Of a stretch of 64,000 nucleotides of DNA, positions 50,882-63,565 are shown in pieces (the first letter of the stretch is position 1; each line of letters starts with the position of its first letter). The notes beneath the pieces were generated by a model. It was not told the DNA's origin, searched no databases, and worked only from the letters and a program-made list of their open reading frames with translations. The DNA lies in NCBI GenBank assembly GCA_021502835.1, contig JAKFGP010000058.1:186001-250000 (forward strand). Reading direction: 5' to 3'. Both the position numbers and the translations under genes were made by a program. The DNA comes from Streptomyces thinghirensis. Lineage in GTDB: Bacteria > Actinomycetota > Actinomycetia > Streptomycetales > Streptomycetaceae.

Positions 50882-53581
50882 GTGATCCGTTACGACGCCC
50901 TGGACGCCCTGCCCCGGTACGCGGTGCCCTGCCCGCTCTGCACGACGCCCTGGAGGGGCCCGGCACTGCGGTGCTGGTCGCGCCGCCGGGCCCCGGCTAA
51001 GATGACTCTGGTTAGCCGCTCGCGCTGGCCGGGCTGCTGGGCGAGGGGCCTGGAGCGGCGTGGTCGTGGCCGAGCCGCGGCGGATCGCGGCGCGGGCGGC
51101 GGCCCGGCGGATGGCGTGCTGCTGGGTGAGAAGCCCGGCGCGAGCGCCGGGTACACCGTGCGCGGTGAGCGGGTCGTCGGGCGGCACCGCGCGTGGAGGT
51201 CGTCACGACCGGCGTGCTGTTGCAACGGCTCCAGCGGGACCATGGAGCTGACGGGCGTCGACGTGGTGGTGCTCGACGAGTGCCACGAGCGGCACCTGGA
51301 CGCGGACACGACGGCGGCGTTCCTGTGGGACGTGCGGACGGCGCTGCGGCCCGAACTGCGTCTGGTGGCCGCGTCGGCCACGACGGACGCGGAGGGCTGG
51401 GCCCGGCTGCTGGGCGGGGCACCGGTGGTCGAGGCGCGGGGCGTGTCGTACCCCGTGGAGGTGGTGTGGGCGCCGCCGGCGCGTCCGGTCCGGCCGCCGC
51501 ACGGGATGCGGGTGGACCCGGTACTGCTCGCGCACGTCGCGTCGGTGGTGCGGCGGGCGCTGGCCGAACGGGACGGGGACTGCTGTGTTTCCTGCCGGGC
51601 GTCGGGGAGATCTCCGCGTCGCCGGGCGACTGGGGATCTCGGAGGCGTCGACGTGCTTCAAGTGCACGGGCGGGCGCCCGCCGCCGTGCAGGACGCGGTC
51701 CTGTCCCCCTCGGCACGGCGCGCCGGTGGTACTCGCGACCTCGGTGGCCGAGTCGTCTCTGACGGTTCCGGTCGTTCGGGTGGTCGTGGACGCGGGACTG
51801 GCCCGGGAGCCCCGGGTGGACCACGCCCGCGGCTGAGCGCCCTTGATGACGGTACAGGCCTCGCGGGCGGCGCGCGCGGCAGGCCGGGCCGGGCCGGAGC
51901 GTGGGCGCCGGGGTGGTCTACCGCTGCTGGGCGGAGGCGGAGGACGCCCGTCTCCGCGGTTCCCGGCGCCGGAGATCAAGGTGGCCGACCTGACGGCGTT
52001 CGCGTTGCAGGCGGCCTGCTGGGGCGACCCGGACGCGTCCGGGCTGGCGCTGCTCGATCCGCCGCCGGGCGGGGGCGATGGCGGCGGCCCGGTCGGTGCT
52101 GACGGCGGTCGGCGCGGTGGACTCCGCCGGCCGGGCCACCGCGCGGGGCGCCACCGGCTGGCCCGTCTGGGCCCGCATCCACGGCTGGGGCGGGCGCTGC
52201 TCGACGCGGGGCGCCGGGGCGGTGGCATCGGGCGCGGGGCCACCGGTGGGGGCGTCACTGGCGGAGGCCCCGCAGGCGCGGGCCCCCGTGCGGCCGCCTC
52301 GCGCGCGACCGCGCGGGGTGCCGGGATTTCGGACAGGGGTGCGTCGGGCACGAACGCCTGCGCCGCGCGGGCCTCGGACGAAAACCCCTCCCACGAGCAG
52401 ACCTCAGGCTCCGGTGCGGGCGACTCCCGCGCCATCGCTGAGGTGGTCGCTCTGCTCAGTGAGGCGCCGCCGCGGGAGTACGGGGACGATCTGGTGGCCG
52501 CGCTGCGGGCCGCTCGGCGTGGCGGAGACGCCTATGGGACGCGTTGGCGGACCGAGGTGCGGCGGCTGCGGGCCGCCGCGGAGAGCGCCGGTCGGCCGCA
52601 GGACGGCACCGGCGACAGCATCGCGGGGCTGGTGGCCGCGCTGGCGTTTCCCGAACGGGTGGCCAGGAAGGACGGCGGTTCGTACCTGATGGTCTCCGGC
52701 ACCCGGGCGGAGCTGCTCTGAGGCGTCGGCGCTGCGCGGGGCGCCGTGGATCGCCGTGGCCGTGGCCGACCGGCCCGTGGGGAGAGGGCACGCGCGCGTG
52801 CAGCTCGGAGCGGTCGTCGACGAGGGGACGGCCCGGCTCGCCGCGGGGCGTTCCTGGAGGAACGGGACGAGGTGCACTGGGGCGACGGTGACGTCGTGGC
52901 CCGGCGTGTCGAACGGCTCGGGGCCGTGGAGCTAACCGTCCGGCCGCTCGCCGGCGCCGACTCCGGTCTCGTACGGAACGCGCTTTTCGAGGGCTGCGGC
53001 AGGAAGGGCTCGGGTTGCTGCGCTGGTCGGCCGACGCGGACCTGCTGCGCAAGCGGCTCGCCTTTCTGCGGCGGCGGCTCGGTGAGCCCTGGCCGGACGT
53101 CTCCGACGACGCGCTGCGCGCGCGGGCGGACGAATGGCTGGAGCCCGAGCTGGGCCGGGCCCGGCGGCGGGCCGACCTGGCGCGCATCGACGCCGGTCAG
53201 GCGCTGACCCGGCTGCTGCCCTGGGCCTCCGGAGAGGCGGCGCGGCTCGACGAACTCGCCCCGGAGCGGATCGTCGTCCCCAGTGGGTCCAGGATCCGGA
53301 TCGACTACGACGACCCGGGCCGCCCTGTCCTCGCTGTGAAGCTGCAGGAGATGTTCGGGCTCCAGCGCTCGCCCGAGGTCGCCGGGGTGCCGCTCCTCGT
53401 CCACCTCCTCTCGCCCGTGGGCCGCCCGGCCGCGGTCACCGCCGACCTGGCCTCCTTCTGGAAGGACGGTTACAAGGGCGTACGGGCGGAGCTGCGCGGC
53501 CGGTACCCGAAGCACCCGTGGCCCGAGGACCCGGCCACGGCGGAGCCGACGCGGCACACGAAGGCGCGCCTCGGGAAGTGA
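50882..53581 (+). CDS. hrpB: ATP-dependent helicase HrpB
   Basis: DEAH/RHA-type helicase of about 900 residues. Seen: VIRYDALDALPV at the N-terminus, ALEGPGTAVLVAPPG then a damaged P-loop near 50990-51015, VVVAEPRRIAARAAARRMA, GYTVRGERVVG, VEVVTTGVLLQRLQRD, VVVLDECHERHLDADTTAAF with the DECH box, LRLVAASATTDAEGWARLLG, VVLATSVAESSLTVPVVRVV VDAGLAREPRVD, IKVADLTAFALQAACWGDPD ASGLALLDPP and the HrpB C-terminus LRIRIDYDDPGRPVLAVKLQ-like segment, EMFGLQRSPEVAGVPLLVHL LSPVGRPAAVTADLASFWKD GYKGVRAELRGRYPKHPWPE DP. GTG at 50882, TGA 53579. About ten shifts. A Gly/Ala/Arg-rich insertion occurs around 52200-52430. Its cellular role is unknown. Confidence 0.9.
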
Positions 53582-53619
53582 CGAGGGCGCCCGTCCGCCG
53601 CGGCGGAGGGGCGCCCTCG
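53582..53619. terminator. Bidirectional terminator between hrpB and transglycosylase genes
   Basis: An 11-bp perfect stem (53582-53592 with 53609-53619) begins at the base after the hrpB stop. The 16-base loop itself contains CCGCCGCGGCGG, which can fold. It separates convergent genes. Confidence 0.75.
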
Positions 53620-53641
53620 GTCGTTCCCGCTCGAGTCGCGC

Positions 53642-55450
53642 CTACGCGTCCGGCTCGGTCGACGGCTCGGTGGAGGGGCTGGGCGAGGCGTCGCCGGACG
53701 GGCTCGGCGACGGCTCCGGCTCGGCCTCGGCCACCTTCAGCTGGACGTTGAGCGCGGCGCCGCCCGCGGTGGTGAGGCGGAGCACGAACGTGCCGGCGGT
53801 CTTGTCGGCGTACAGCTTCGGCAGCTTCAGCAGGCCCTTGGCGTCGGTCTTCAGGCCGGTCAGGGTGCGGACGGTCTTGCCGTCCGCGTCCTTGAAGTAC
53901 GGACCCTTGTCGTTCTCGGTCGGGTCGAGCACCGACTTGATGAGCGTGGCGGTGACGGCGACCTTGTCCGCGGCGGCGCCCTTGGTGCGTGGCCTTCACC
54001 TCGACCCGGTCCGCGAACTCGCCGCCCGGCGTGCAGGTCAGCGCGGTGCCGTCGGTGCGGGCGAGGACGTCGGCCACGCGCTCGGTGACGGTGGCCTTGT
54101 AGTCGAGGCCGGCGACGGTGCGGCCGACGACGGTGGCGCGGACGGTGAACGCGCCGGTCTTCTCACCGGCCACCAGGGCGGGCGCGACGGCCACGCCGGA
54201 GGCGTTGGTGGTGACCGCGGCGAACCTGTCGCCGCCGGTGAAGGTGGCGTCGGTGTCGCCCAGGACGGTGAAGCGGATCCGTACCTTGCCGACGGCCTTT
54301 CCGGCCTTGGTCTCGGCGCGGGTGCTGATCTTCTTGTCGAAGGTGTCGCCCGCGATCGCCGTGAGGCCCGTCGTACCGGCGTTCTCCAGGTGGTGGACCG
54401 TGTCCGTGGGGGTCTCGGTCTCGGGCGGGAGTCTCCGGGTCGGACGGGTCCGTCGGGCCGGGGCCCGGGGTGCCCGTGTCGGGGGACTCGGACTCGTCGG
54501 GCGGGGTGGGCTTGTCCGGCTTCTCGGGGCTGGGACTGGGCGTCGTCGTGCCGGGGGCCCGGGGTCCGGTGGTCGCGCCCGTTCCGCCGGGCGTGGGGTC
54601 GGGCCCGCTCAGGTCGGTGTCGTCGTCGCTGCGGCCGACGGGCAGGGTGCCGGTGCCGTCCGGGATCTCGTGGGTGCCCTTGCGGTAGTGCTCCAGCCAG
54701 GACAGGACCGTGTGCAGGTAGTCCTGCGAGTTGTTGTAGCTGAGGATCGCCCGGTTGAGGTCGGCCTGGACGGACAGGTCCCAGCCGTTGCGGCACAGGT
54801 AGTGGCCGGCGGAGAGGGCGGCGTCATAGATGTTGTTCGGGTCCTCCTTGCCGTCGGCGTTGCCGTCGCGGCCCGCCCAGGCCCAGGTGGAGGGGATGAA
54901 CTGCATGGGCCGACGGCGTTGTCATAGGCGCTGTTGCCGTCGTAGACGCCGTTGTCGGTGTCCTTGATGAGCGCGAAGCCGTTGCCGTCGAGCTGCGGGC
55001 CGATGATCCGGCCGAGGTGTTGCCCTGGGCGTCGACACGGCCACCGCGGGCCTGGCCCGACTCCACCTTGCCGATGGCGGCGAGGAGTTGCCACGGCAGG
55101 TTGCAGCCGGGCTTGGACCGGCGCAGCGCCGACTCGGCCTTCTTGTAGGCGTCGAGGACCGTCGCGGGAATGCCCGCCTCGGACGGGCCCCGGGAGGCGG
55201 GGGTGCCGATGGTGGGGGCGGGGCTCGGGCTGTCGAGCGGCGGCAGGTCCGTGTAGTACGGCGAGTTGCCGGTGGCGCTCTCCTCGGAGGGCGTGTCGGA
55301 CGTCGGCACCTTGTCGGCGGTGGTCTGTCTGCCGTGGGCGTCGGCCGTCACGTTGGGAGCCTGGGACGCGGACAGGGCCGCGACCGCGACCGCTGCGACG
55401 GTGGTGGTGACCGCCGCCTTGCGGAGCCTCCTGTCGAAATGCGCCGCCAT
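53642..55450 (-). CDS. Secreted lytic transglycosylase with C-terminal Ig-like repeats
   Basis: About 600 residues. The signal peptide is MAAHFDRRLRKAAVTTTVAA VAVAALSASQAP. The catalytic SLT-like domain follows: IPATVLDAYKKAESALRRSK PGCNLPWQLLAAIGKVESGQ AR with the catalytic Glu, GRIIGPQLDGNG, GPMQFIPSTWAWAGRDGNAD, NIYDAALSAGHYLCRNG, AILSYNNSQDYLHTVLSWLE. A long Pro/Thr/Glu linker (residues 280-360) precedes beta-rich repeats (TALTAIAGDTFDKKIST-like, VRATVVGRTVAGLDYKATVT, KSVLDPTENDKGPYFKDADG, VLRLTTAGGAALNVQLKVAE) and an acidic Ser/Pro tail. ATG at 55450 with AGGGG eight bases ahead. Shifts near 55015, 54908, 54428 and 53990. It cleaves peptidoglycan outside the membrane. Confidence 0.88.
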
Positions 55451-55703
55451 AGAGTGACCCCTCCCGTGGACGCCCACGCGTCCGTCTCCGTCTGTCTTCA
55501 CCGGTCTTCGGCTGTCGTGCCCGCCCGTGGTACCCGCCCCTGTTGTGACGATCGGTCCGTGTCGACGGTTGCACCGCAACTTTCCCCGCGCGGTGTTCGT
55601 CTGTTCGACCAGTACGGTGCCGCAGGCGACCCTACGACAACTTGCTTTGCACGGGCACCCGTTCGTGCCCGATATTCACCAGTTGGCCATATCAGGAGTT
55701 CTC

Positions 55704-56560
55704 TTGCCGTTCACCCTCAGTCATGCGGTCGCCGTGCTGCCGGCGGTACGGAGCGACGGTACCGGTCGGGGGCCGCTGGTGCCCGCAGTGCTGGTGGCGG
55801 GTTCCTTCTCGCCCGACATGACCTACTACGCGGCGAGTTTCCTGTCCGGGGCGATGGAGTTCGGGGACGTCACGCACTCCTTCCCGGGCGTCTTCACGGT
55901 CGATGTGATCATCGCCTGGGTGCTGGTGGCGGTGTGGCTGCTGGTCCGCGAGCCGCTGGTGGCCCTGCTGCCGCGGGCCGGGCAGGGCGCGCGCGGCCAC
56001 CCTGCTGCGCTGCGGGGCGCCACGCGCGCGCGTACGGCCGTCCCTCGTGGCGCGGTGGTACGTGTCGGCGGTGCTGGGGGCGCTGACGCACGTGGTGTGG
56101 GACGCGTTCACCCACCTCGACCGCTGGGGGACGCGGGTGTTCCCGGTGCTGGGCCGGGAGGTGGCGGGCTCGCCGCTCTACTGGTACCTGCAGTACGGCG
56201 GTTCCGCGGTGGCAGCGGTCGTGATCGCCGTGTTCCTGGCGCGCGCACTGCGCCGGACGCCCCGGGCCGAGCCGCTCGGCGTCCCGGTCCTCTCGGTACG
56301 GGACCGGTGGTGGGCCGGGGCGGTGCTGGGCGGCTGTGCGGTGGCCGGAGCTGTGCAGCGGGCGACCCGGTGGTGGGACTACTGGGGAGCCACCGCGAAG
56401 CCCTGGGAGCTGATCCCGACGGTGTGCTTCGGGGCGGGGTGCGGGGCTCGTCCCGGGCTTGCTGCTGTACGCCGCGGGGGCCAGGGCGTGGCGTCCGGCT
56501 CCGGTCCTCAGTGGTTCGGCCGGCGTCGGTAGGGAGCCGAGCCGCCGGATCCCGCACTGA
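55704..56560 (+). CDS. DUF4184-family membrane protein
   Basis: About 285 residues with several membrane helices. The family start PFTLSHAVAVLPAVRSDGTG follows a TTG at 55704 that is five bases after AGGAG; no ATG or GTG fits, so TTG is the start. Conserved: VAGSFSPDMTYYAASFL, MEFGDVTHSFPGVFTVDVII, VARWYVSAVLGALTHVVWDA FTH, LDRWGTRVFPVLGREVAGSP LYWYLQYGGSAVAAVVIAVF. The H-S-F, H-x3-D and H-A residues look like a metal site, as in membrane-bound metal-dependent hydrolases. Shifts near 56000, 56040 and 56445. The corrected end SGSAGVGREPSRRIPH overlaps a gene on the other strand by 53 bp. Confidence 0.85.
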
Positions 56561-56894
56561 GGGTGTCGGCGGTCGCGACGAACACGGTGAAGGTCTGTGC
56601 GGGACGTGACCGCGGCAGCAGGGTGAGGGCCAGCGCCAGGTAGCCGCGGTCAGGTCGGCCCACAGACGCCAGGCGGGTGTTTCGCGCGGGGTCGCGGCGG
56701 TCGGGTCCCGGTGGACGAGTCTGCGGCGGAGGTCTGCCGCGGTGTGCCGCAGGGCCGTCGCGAGGGTGGTGGGGATGCGGCCGGTACCTCGCGCCGGGCG
56801 CGACGACCGGGACCGGTGGGAGCGGCACGCGGGCGGGTCCGTCTGTGCTTGCCCGTGCCGGTGTCGTCCGGTGGTGGAGCATGCGTATACCCAT
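56508..56894 (-). CDS. Hypothetical protein, about 128 residues
   Basis: I do not recognise a family. The ATG at 56894 begins MGIRMLHHRTTPARASTDGP. After shifts near 56790 and 56650 the readable parts are RIPTTLATALRHTAADLRRR, LVHRDPTAATPRETPAWRLW ADLTRGYLALALTLLPRSRP and AQTFTVFVATADTLSAGSGG SAPYRRRPNH before TGA 56508-56510. The central part is Arg- and Thr-rich with a hydrophobic stretch near the end. It overlaps the convergent DUF4184 gene by 53 bp. It follows the polA terminator on the same strand. Confidence 0.55.
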   Translation of the reverse strand: MGIRMLHHRTTPARASTDGPARVPLPPVPVVAPGARYRPHPHHPRDGPAAHRGRPPPQTRPPGPDRRDPARNTRLASVGRPDRGYLALALTLLPRSRPAQTFTVFVATADTLSAGSGGSAPYRRRPNH

Positions 56895-57016
56895 GCCCGC
56901 ATCCTCACGGAGGACGGAGGCGGGGGCGTTTCCGCGAGGGCCAGCTGAGTGACGGGCCCTGCGGGCGGGCGGACGAGCGACGGCCCCTGCGGCGGGCGGA
57001 GGGCGCGGACGTGGGC

Positions 57017-57045
57017 CGGGCGGGGCGTCGTCGATGCCCCGCCCG
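57017..57045 (-). terminator. polA terminator
   Basis: A 10-bp perfect stem CGGGCGGGGC/GCCCCGCCCG (57017-57026 with 57036-57045) has a 9-base loop and lies 46 bp past the polA stop. Confidence 0.75.
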
Positions 57046-57090
57046 TACGCACGACCACGGCCCACGCCCGGCGAACCCCGCGCCCGGTGG

Positions 57091-59821
57091 CTAGTGCGCC
57101 GCCGACTCCCAGTCCGCCCCCGAGCCCACCGAGACGCCCAGGGGACGCTGAGCCGCACCGCGTTGGCCATTTCGCGGCGGACGAGTTCCTCCGCCGCCGC
57201 ACGCTCGCCGGGGGCGATCTCCAGGACGATTTCGTCGTGGACCTGGAGCAGCATGCGGGACGTGAGGCCGGCCTCGCGCAGCGCCTTGTCCACGTTGAGC
57301 ATGGCGATCTTGACGATGTCGGCCGCCGTGCCCTGGATCGGGGCGTTCAGGGCCATGCGCTCGGCCGCCTCGCGGCGCTGGCGGTTGTCGCTGTTGAGGT
57401 CGGGCAGATAGCGGCGGCGCCCGAAGAGGGTCGCCGTGTAACCAGTCGCCCGTGCCTCGTCGACGACCCGGCGCAGGTAGTCCCGTACGCCGCCGAAACG
57501 CTCGAAGTAGGCGTCCATCAGGCCGCGCGCCTCGGCCGCCTCGATGTTCAGCTGCTGGGAGAGGCCGAAGGCCGAGAGTCCGTACGCCAGGCCGTAGGAC
57601 ATCGCCTTGATCTTGCGGCGCATCTCCGCGTCGACCGCCCGACTGCTCGACGGAGAAGACCTGCGCGGCGGCGGTGGTGTGCAGGTCCTCGCCCGAGGTG
57701 AACGCCTCGGTCAGGCCCTCGTCCTCGGACAGGTGGGCCATCACCCGCAGCTCGATCTGGCTGTAGTCGGCCGTCATCAGGGACTCGAAGCCCTCGCCGA
57801 CGACGAAGCCGGCGGCGGATCGCGCGGCCCCTCGTCGGTGCGGACCGGGATGTTCTGCAGGTTCGGGTCGGTGGAGGAGAGGCGGCCGGTCGCGGCGACC
57901 GTCTGGTTGAACGTGGTGTGGATGCGGCCGTCCGCGGCGATCGTCTTGATCAGGCCTTCCACCGTGACGCGCAGCTTGGCCTGCTCACGGTGCCGGAGCA
58001 TGATGACCGGCAGTTCGTTGTCGGTCTGGGCGGCCAGCCAGGCCAGGGCGTCGGCGTCGGTGGTGTAGCCGGTCTTGGTCTTCTTGGTCTTGGGAAGATT
58101 CAGCTCGCCGAAGAGGACTTCCTGGAGCTGCTTGGGCGAGCCCAGGTTGAACTCGCGGCCGGCCGCCGCGTGCGCCTCCTTCACCGCCTGCTGGACGGCG
58201 CCCGCGAACATCTGCTCCATGGCCTGCAGGTGCTCCCGGTCGGCCGCGATGCCGTGCCGCTCCATGCGGGCCAGCAGCGCGGACGTGGGCAGCTCCATGT
58301 CGCGCAGCAGGTCCGCCGCGCCGACGTCTGCCAGGCGGCCCTCGAAGGCCTCGCCCAGGTCGAGGATGGCGCGGGCCTGCACCATCAGCGCCTCGGCCTC
58401 GGCGCCCTCGTCCGCCCCGAAGGCCAGCTGGCCGTCGGCCGCGGCGGCGGGGGCCAGCTCGCGGTGCAGGTACTCCAGGGACAGCGCGTCCAGGTCGAAG
58501 GAGCGGCGACCCGGCTTGACCAGGTAGGCGGCGAGCGCGGTGTCCATGCCGACGCCGGCGACGCTCCAGCCGTGCTCGGCGAAGACGCGCATCGCGCCCT
58601 TGGCGTTGTGGAAGACCTTCGGCCGGTCCGCGTCGGACAGCCAGGCCGTGAACGCCGCCTCGTCGGCCTCGTCCACCTCCGTCGGGTCGAACCAGGCGGC
58701 CTTGCCGTCGGGTGCGGCGAGCGCGACCTCGGCGACCGAGCCGGTGCCCAGCGCCCAGGTGTCGACCGTGGCGATACCGAGGGTCTGGGTGCCGTGCTCG
58801 GCGAGCCAGCCGGCCAGCTCGCCCGTGCCCAGCACCGTGCCGTCCAGCTCGACGCCGTCCGCCACGACCGGCGCGGCCTCGGCCTCCTCGGCCCCCGGGT
58901 CGACGGCGTAGAGCCGCTCGCGCAGCGACTGGGTTGCGGATCTCCAGGGTGTCCAGGATCACCGCGACGCCCTTGCGGTCGTACGCCGTGCGCTCCAGGT
59001 CGGTGACGGCCTTCGGCAGCTCGACCCGGCGCTCCAGCTCGGTGAGCCGGCGGTTGAGCTTGACGGACTCCAGGTGGTCGCGGAGGTTCTGCCCCGCCCT
59101 TGCCCTTGACCTCGTCGACGCGCTCGACCAGCTCGGCAAAGGACCCGAACTGGTTGATCCACTTCGCCGCGGTCTTCTCGCCGACGCCCGGGATGCCCGG
59201 CAGGTTGTCGGACGGGTCGCCGCGCAGGGCCGCGAAGTCGGGGTACTGGGCGGGGGTCAGCCCGTACTTCTCGAAGACCTTCTCCGGCGTGAAGCGGGTC
59301 AGCTCGGAGACGCCCTTGGTCGGATACAGGACCGTGGTGTGCTCGCTGACCAGCTGGAAGGAGTCCCGGTCGCCGGTGACGATCAGCACGTCGAAGCCCT
59401 CGGCCTCGGCCTGCGTGGCGAGTGTGGCGATGACGTCGTCGGCCTCGAAGCCCTCGACGGCGAAGCGCTGCACGTGCATGGCGTCGAGCAGCTCGCCGAT
59501 CAGCTCGACCTGGCCCTTGAACTCGTCCGGGGTCTTGGAGCGGTTCGCCTTGTACTCGGTGAACTCCTCGGAGCGCCAGGTCTTGCGGGAGACGTCGAAC
59601 GCCACCGCGAAGTGCGTGGGCGCCTCGTCACGCAGCGTGTTGGCCAGCATCGACGCGAAGCCGTAGATCGCGTTGGTCGGCTGGCCCGTCGCGGTGGTGA
59701 AGTTCTCCGCGGGCAGCGCGAAGAACGCGCGGTAGGCCAGCGAGTGCCCGTCCATGAGCATCAGGCGCGGGCGGGCGCCGCCGGAGGTGTTGTCGGTCTG
59801 CTTCGCTGCTGTCTCTGCCAC
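57091..59821 (-). CDS. polA: DNA polymerase I
   Basis: Gap-filling polymerase of repair and replication, of about 907 residues. The N-terminal 5'-3' exonuclease domain is complete: RLMLMDGHSLAYRAFFALPA, FASMLANTLRDEAPTHFAVA FDVSRKTWRSEEFTEYKANR, VEGFEADDVIATLATQAE, DVLIVTGDRDSFQLV, LRGDPSDNLPGIPGVGEKTA. The 3'-5' exonuclease region (LIDTWALGTG-like, LSDADRPKVFHNAKGAMRVF) lacks the normal acidic triad, as in other actinobacterial PolA. The polymerase part has LSSTDPNLQNIPVRTDEG, motif A LMTADYSQIELRVMAHLS, MRRKIKAMSYGLAYGLSAFG LSQQL and motif C MLLQVHDEIVLEIAPGE. GTG at 59821 with AGGA eight bases ahead. Shifts near 59098, 58932, 57823, 57645 and 57145. Confidence 0.97.
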
Positions 59822-60080
59822 GTCCCCGATCCTGCCACGGACCACTGACACTCGGCCCCGCCCTCACCCTGCCGCGCCCCTACCGGCCCGGTCGTCCCGC
59901 CTGGCGCGGGTCCCCGGCCGTCCCGCCGGCGCGGGTCCGGTCACCCTGTGTCGCGGCGACCCGAGTTGCCGGACGCGAGCATCGCTCCCGGCCGCCGCCC
60001 GTCGCCCGGCCTCCGTCGCTGTCACTGGGGCGTGCGAGGATCGGAGACGTACCTCACACGTGTACGCGAAGGAGCGCGCG

Positions 60081-62348
<2,268 letters not shown>

Positions 62349-62355
<7 letters not shown>

Positions 62356-62370
62356 GCGTTTGCTCAGTCG
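62349..62370. promoter_or_regulatory. 9-bp inverted repeat over the oxidoreductase stop codon
   Basis: CGACTGAGC (62349-62357) and GCTCAGTCG (62362-62370) are perfect inverted arms around GTTT. It overlaps the stop codon of the oxidoreductase and lies 64 bp before the thioesterase start. The ACTGAGCG..GCTCAGT form resembles TetR-family operators; a weak terminator is the alternative. Confidence 0.5.
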
Positions 62371-62433
62371 AGCCGACGGCCGCACCGGCCGGCCGGCGAC
62401 TCAGGCAGACGGAGTTACGAACGGAGCCGGCCC

Positions 62434-62922
62434 ATGGGCGAGCAGCAGCAGGTGCAGTTCCCGCAGGAGGTCATCGACGAGTACGCCGCGCTCGGCGTCG
62501 ACCTGCCCGCGCTCTTCTCCGCCGGGCACCTCGGGACCCGCATGGGCGTCCAGATCCTCGAGGCGTCGGCCGACCGCGTCGTCGGCACCATGCCGGTGGA
62601 GGGCAACACCCAGCCGTACGGGCTGCTGCACGGCGGGGCCTCGGCGGTGCTGGCCGAGACGCTCGGGTCGGTCGGCTCGATGCTGCACGGCGGCAGCACC
62701 AAGATCGCCGTCGGCGTCGACCTGAACTGCACCCACCACCGCGGGGCCCGCTCCGGCCTCGTCACCGGCGTTGCCACACCGGTGCACCGGGGCCGGTCGA
62801 CCGCGACGTACGAGATCGTGATCAGCGACGAGCAGGACCGCCGCGTGTGCACCGCCCGGCTGACCTGCCTGCTGCGGGACGTGAACCCGGGCGACGGGGC
62901 GCGGGCCGGCGCGACAGGCTGA
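62434..62922 (+). CDS. PaaI-type hotdog-fold thioesterase
   Basis: Uninterrupted, 162 residues. The hotdog thioesterase signature is complete: FSAGHLGTRMGVQILEASAD, RVVGTMPVEGNTQPYGLLHG GASAVLAETLGSVGSMLHG with the catalytic N-x6-H-G-G and the later acid/Glu of AET, IAVGVDLNCTHHRGARSGLV TG, HRGRSTATYEIVISDEQDRR VCTARLTCLLRD. It should hydrolyse acyl- or aryl-acyl-CoA; the substrate is open. ATG at 62434 after GGAG. It follows the oxidoreductase by 78 bp with a possible operator between, so it may have its own control. Confidence 0.93.
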   Translation: MGEQQQVQFPQEVIDEYAALGVDLPALFSAGHLGTRMGVQILEASADRVVGTMPVEGNTQPYGLLHGGASAVLAETLGSVGSMLHGGSTKIAVGVDLNCTHHRGARSGLVTGVATPVHRGRSTATYEIVISDEQDRRVCTARLTCLLRDVNPGDGARAGATG

Positions 62923-62933
62923 GCGGCACGCGG

Positions 62934-62959
62934 GCGGCCGGGGGCCCACTCCCGGCCGC
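62934..62959 (+). terminator. Terminator after the thioesterase gene
   Basis: A 9-bp perfect stem GCGGCCGGG/CCCGGCCGC (62934-62942 with 62951-62959) closes an 8-base loop, 12 bp after the thioesterase stop. Confidence 0.75.
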
Positions 62960-63101
62960 GCCATGCCGCCGGCGCCCGCGCAACGCTGCCGGCGGCCGCA
63001 CACAAGGCCACGTCTCCCTCCCGGCCGCGGGCCCCTGCCACCCACGGCACCCTCCCGGCCACGGCATTGCTCCCGGCCGCCCGGCGCCCTAACTTCAGGG
63101 C

Positions 63102-63565
63102 ATGGGACGGGGAAAGGCCCCCTGCCGGGGGCGGCGGCTCGGCGGTTCCGGTTCGCGCCCGGACTGCTCACCCTCACGCTGACACTGCCGACCGCCGCCC
63201 TGGCGGTCGGGTGCGGCAACTCCGACGCCGAAAGTCCCGGTTCCGGCGACACCGCCCGACCGACCGCATCCGCATCCGCATCCGCATCCGCACAAGGCAG
63301 CCTCTCCCCCGAGGAGTTGTGCACGAGCGCCGTCGGCTACTGGGCACACGAGATACTGGCCGGCAGCACCCCCTACGGCGACTACCAGTCGATGGGACTG
63401 TCCAACGCGCAGTACGACATCCTGCGGGAGGTCGTGGACGCCGCACAGGCCACGAAGCGCGACCAAGGCCCGCGAGTGGCCGAGAAGTCGATCGACCGCC
63501 AGGTACGCGACTCCTGCGCCGATCGCTACCGCGCCGGCGCCCCGAGCGACGGCCCGTGGCAGTGA
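63102..63565 (+). CDS. Putative lipoprotein, about 154 residues
   Basis: The N-terminus from ATG 63102 is frame-shifted almost at once; the protein continues as RRFRFAPGLLTLTLTLPTAA LAVGCGNSD, a lipoprotein signal with the lipobox L-A-V-G-C. A Ser/Ala run (TASASASASA) follows, then a globular part: LSPEELCTSAVGYWAHEILA, GDYQSMGLSNAQYDILREVV DAAQATKRD, KSIDRQVRDSCADRYRAGAP with a second Cys. I recognise it as a Streptomyces secreted protein of unknown role. The TGA at 63563-63565 overlaps the GTG of the next gene (GTGA), so both are probably made together. Confidence 0.78.
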
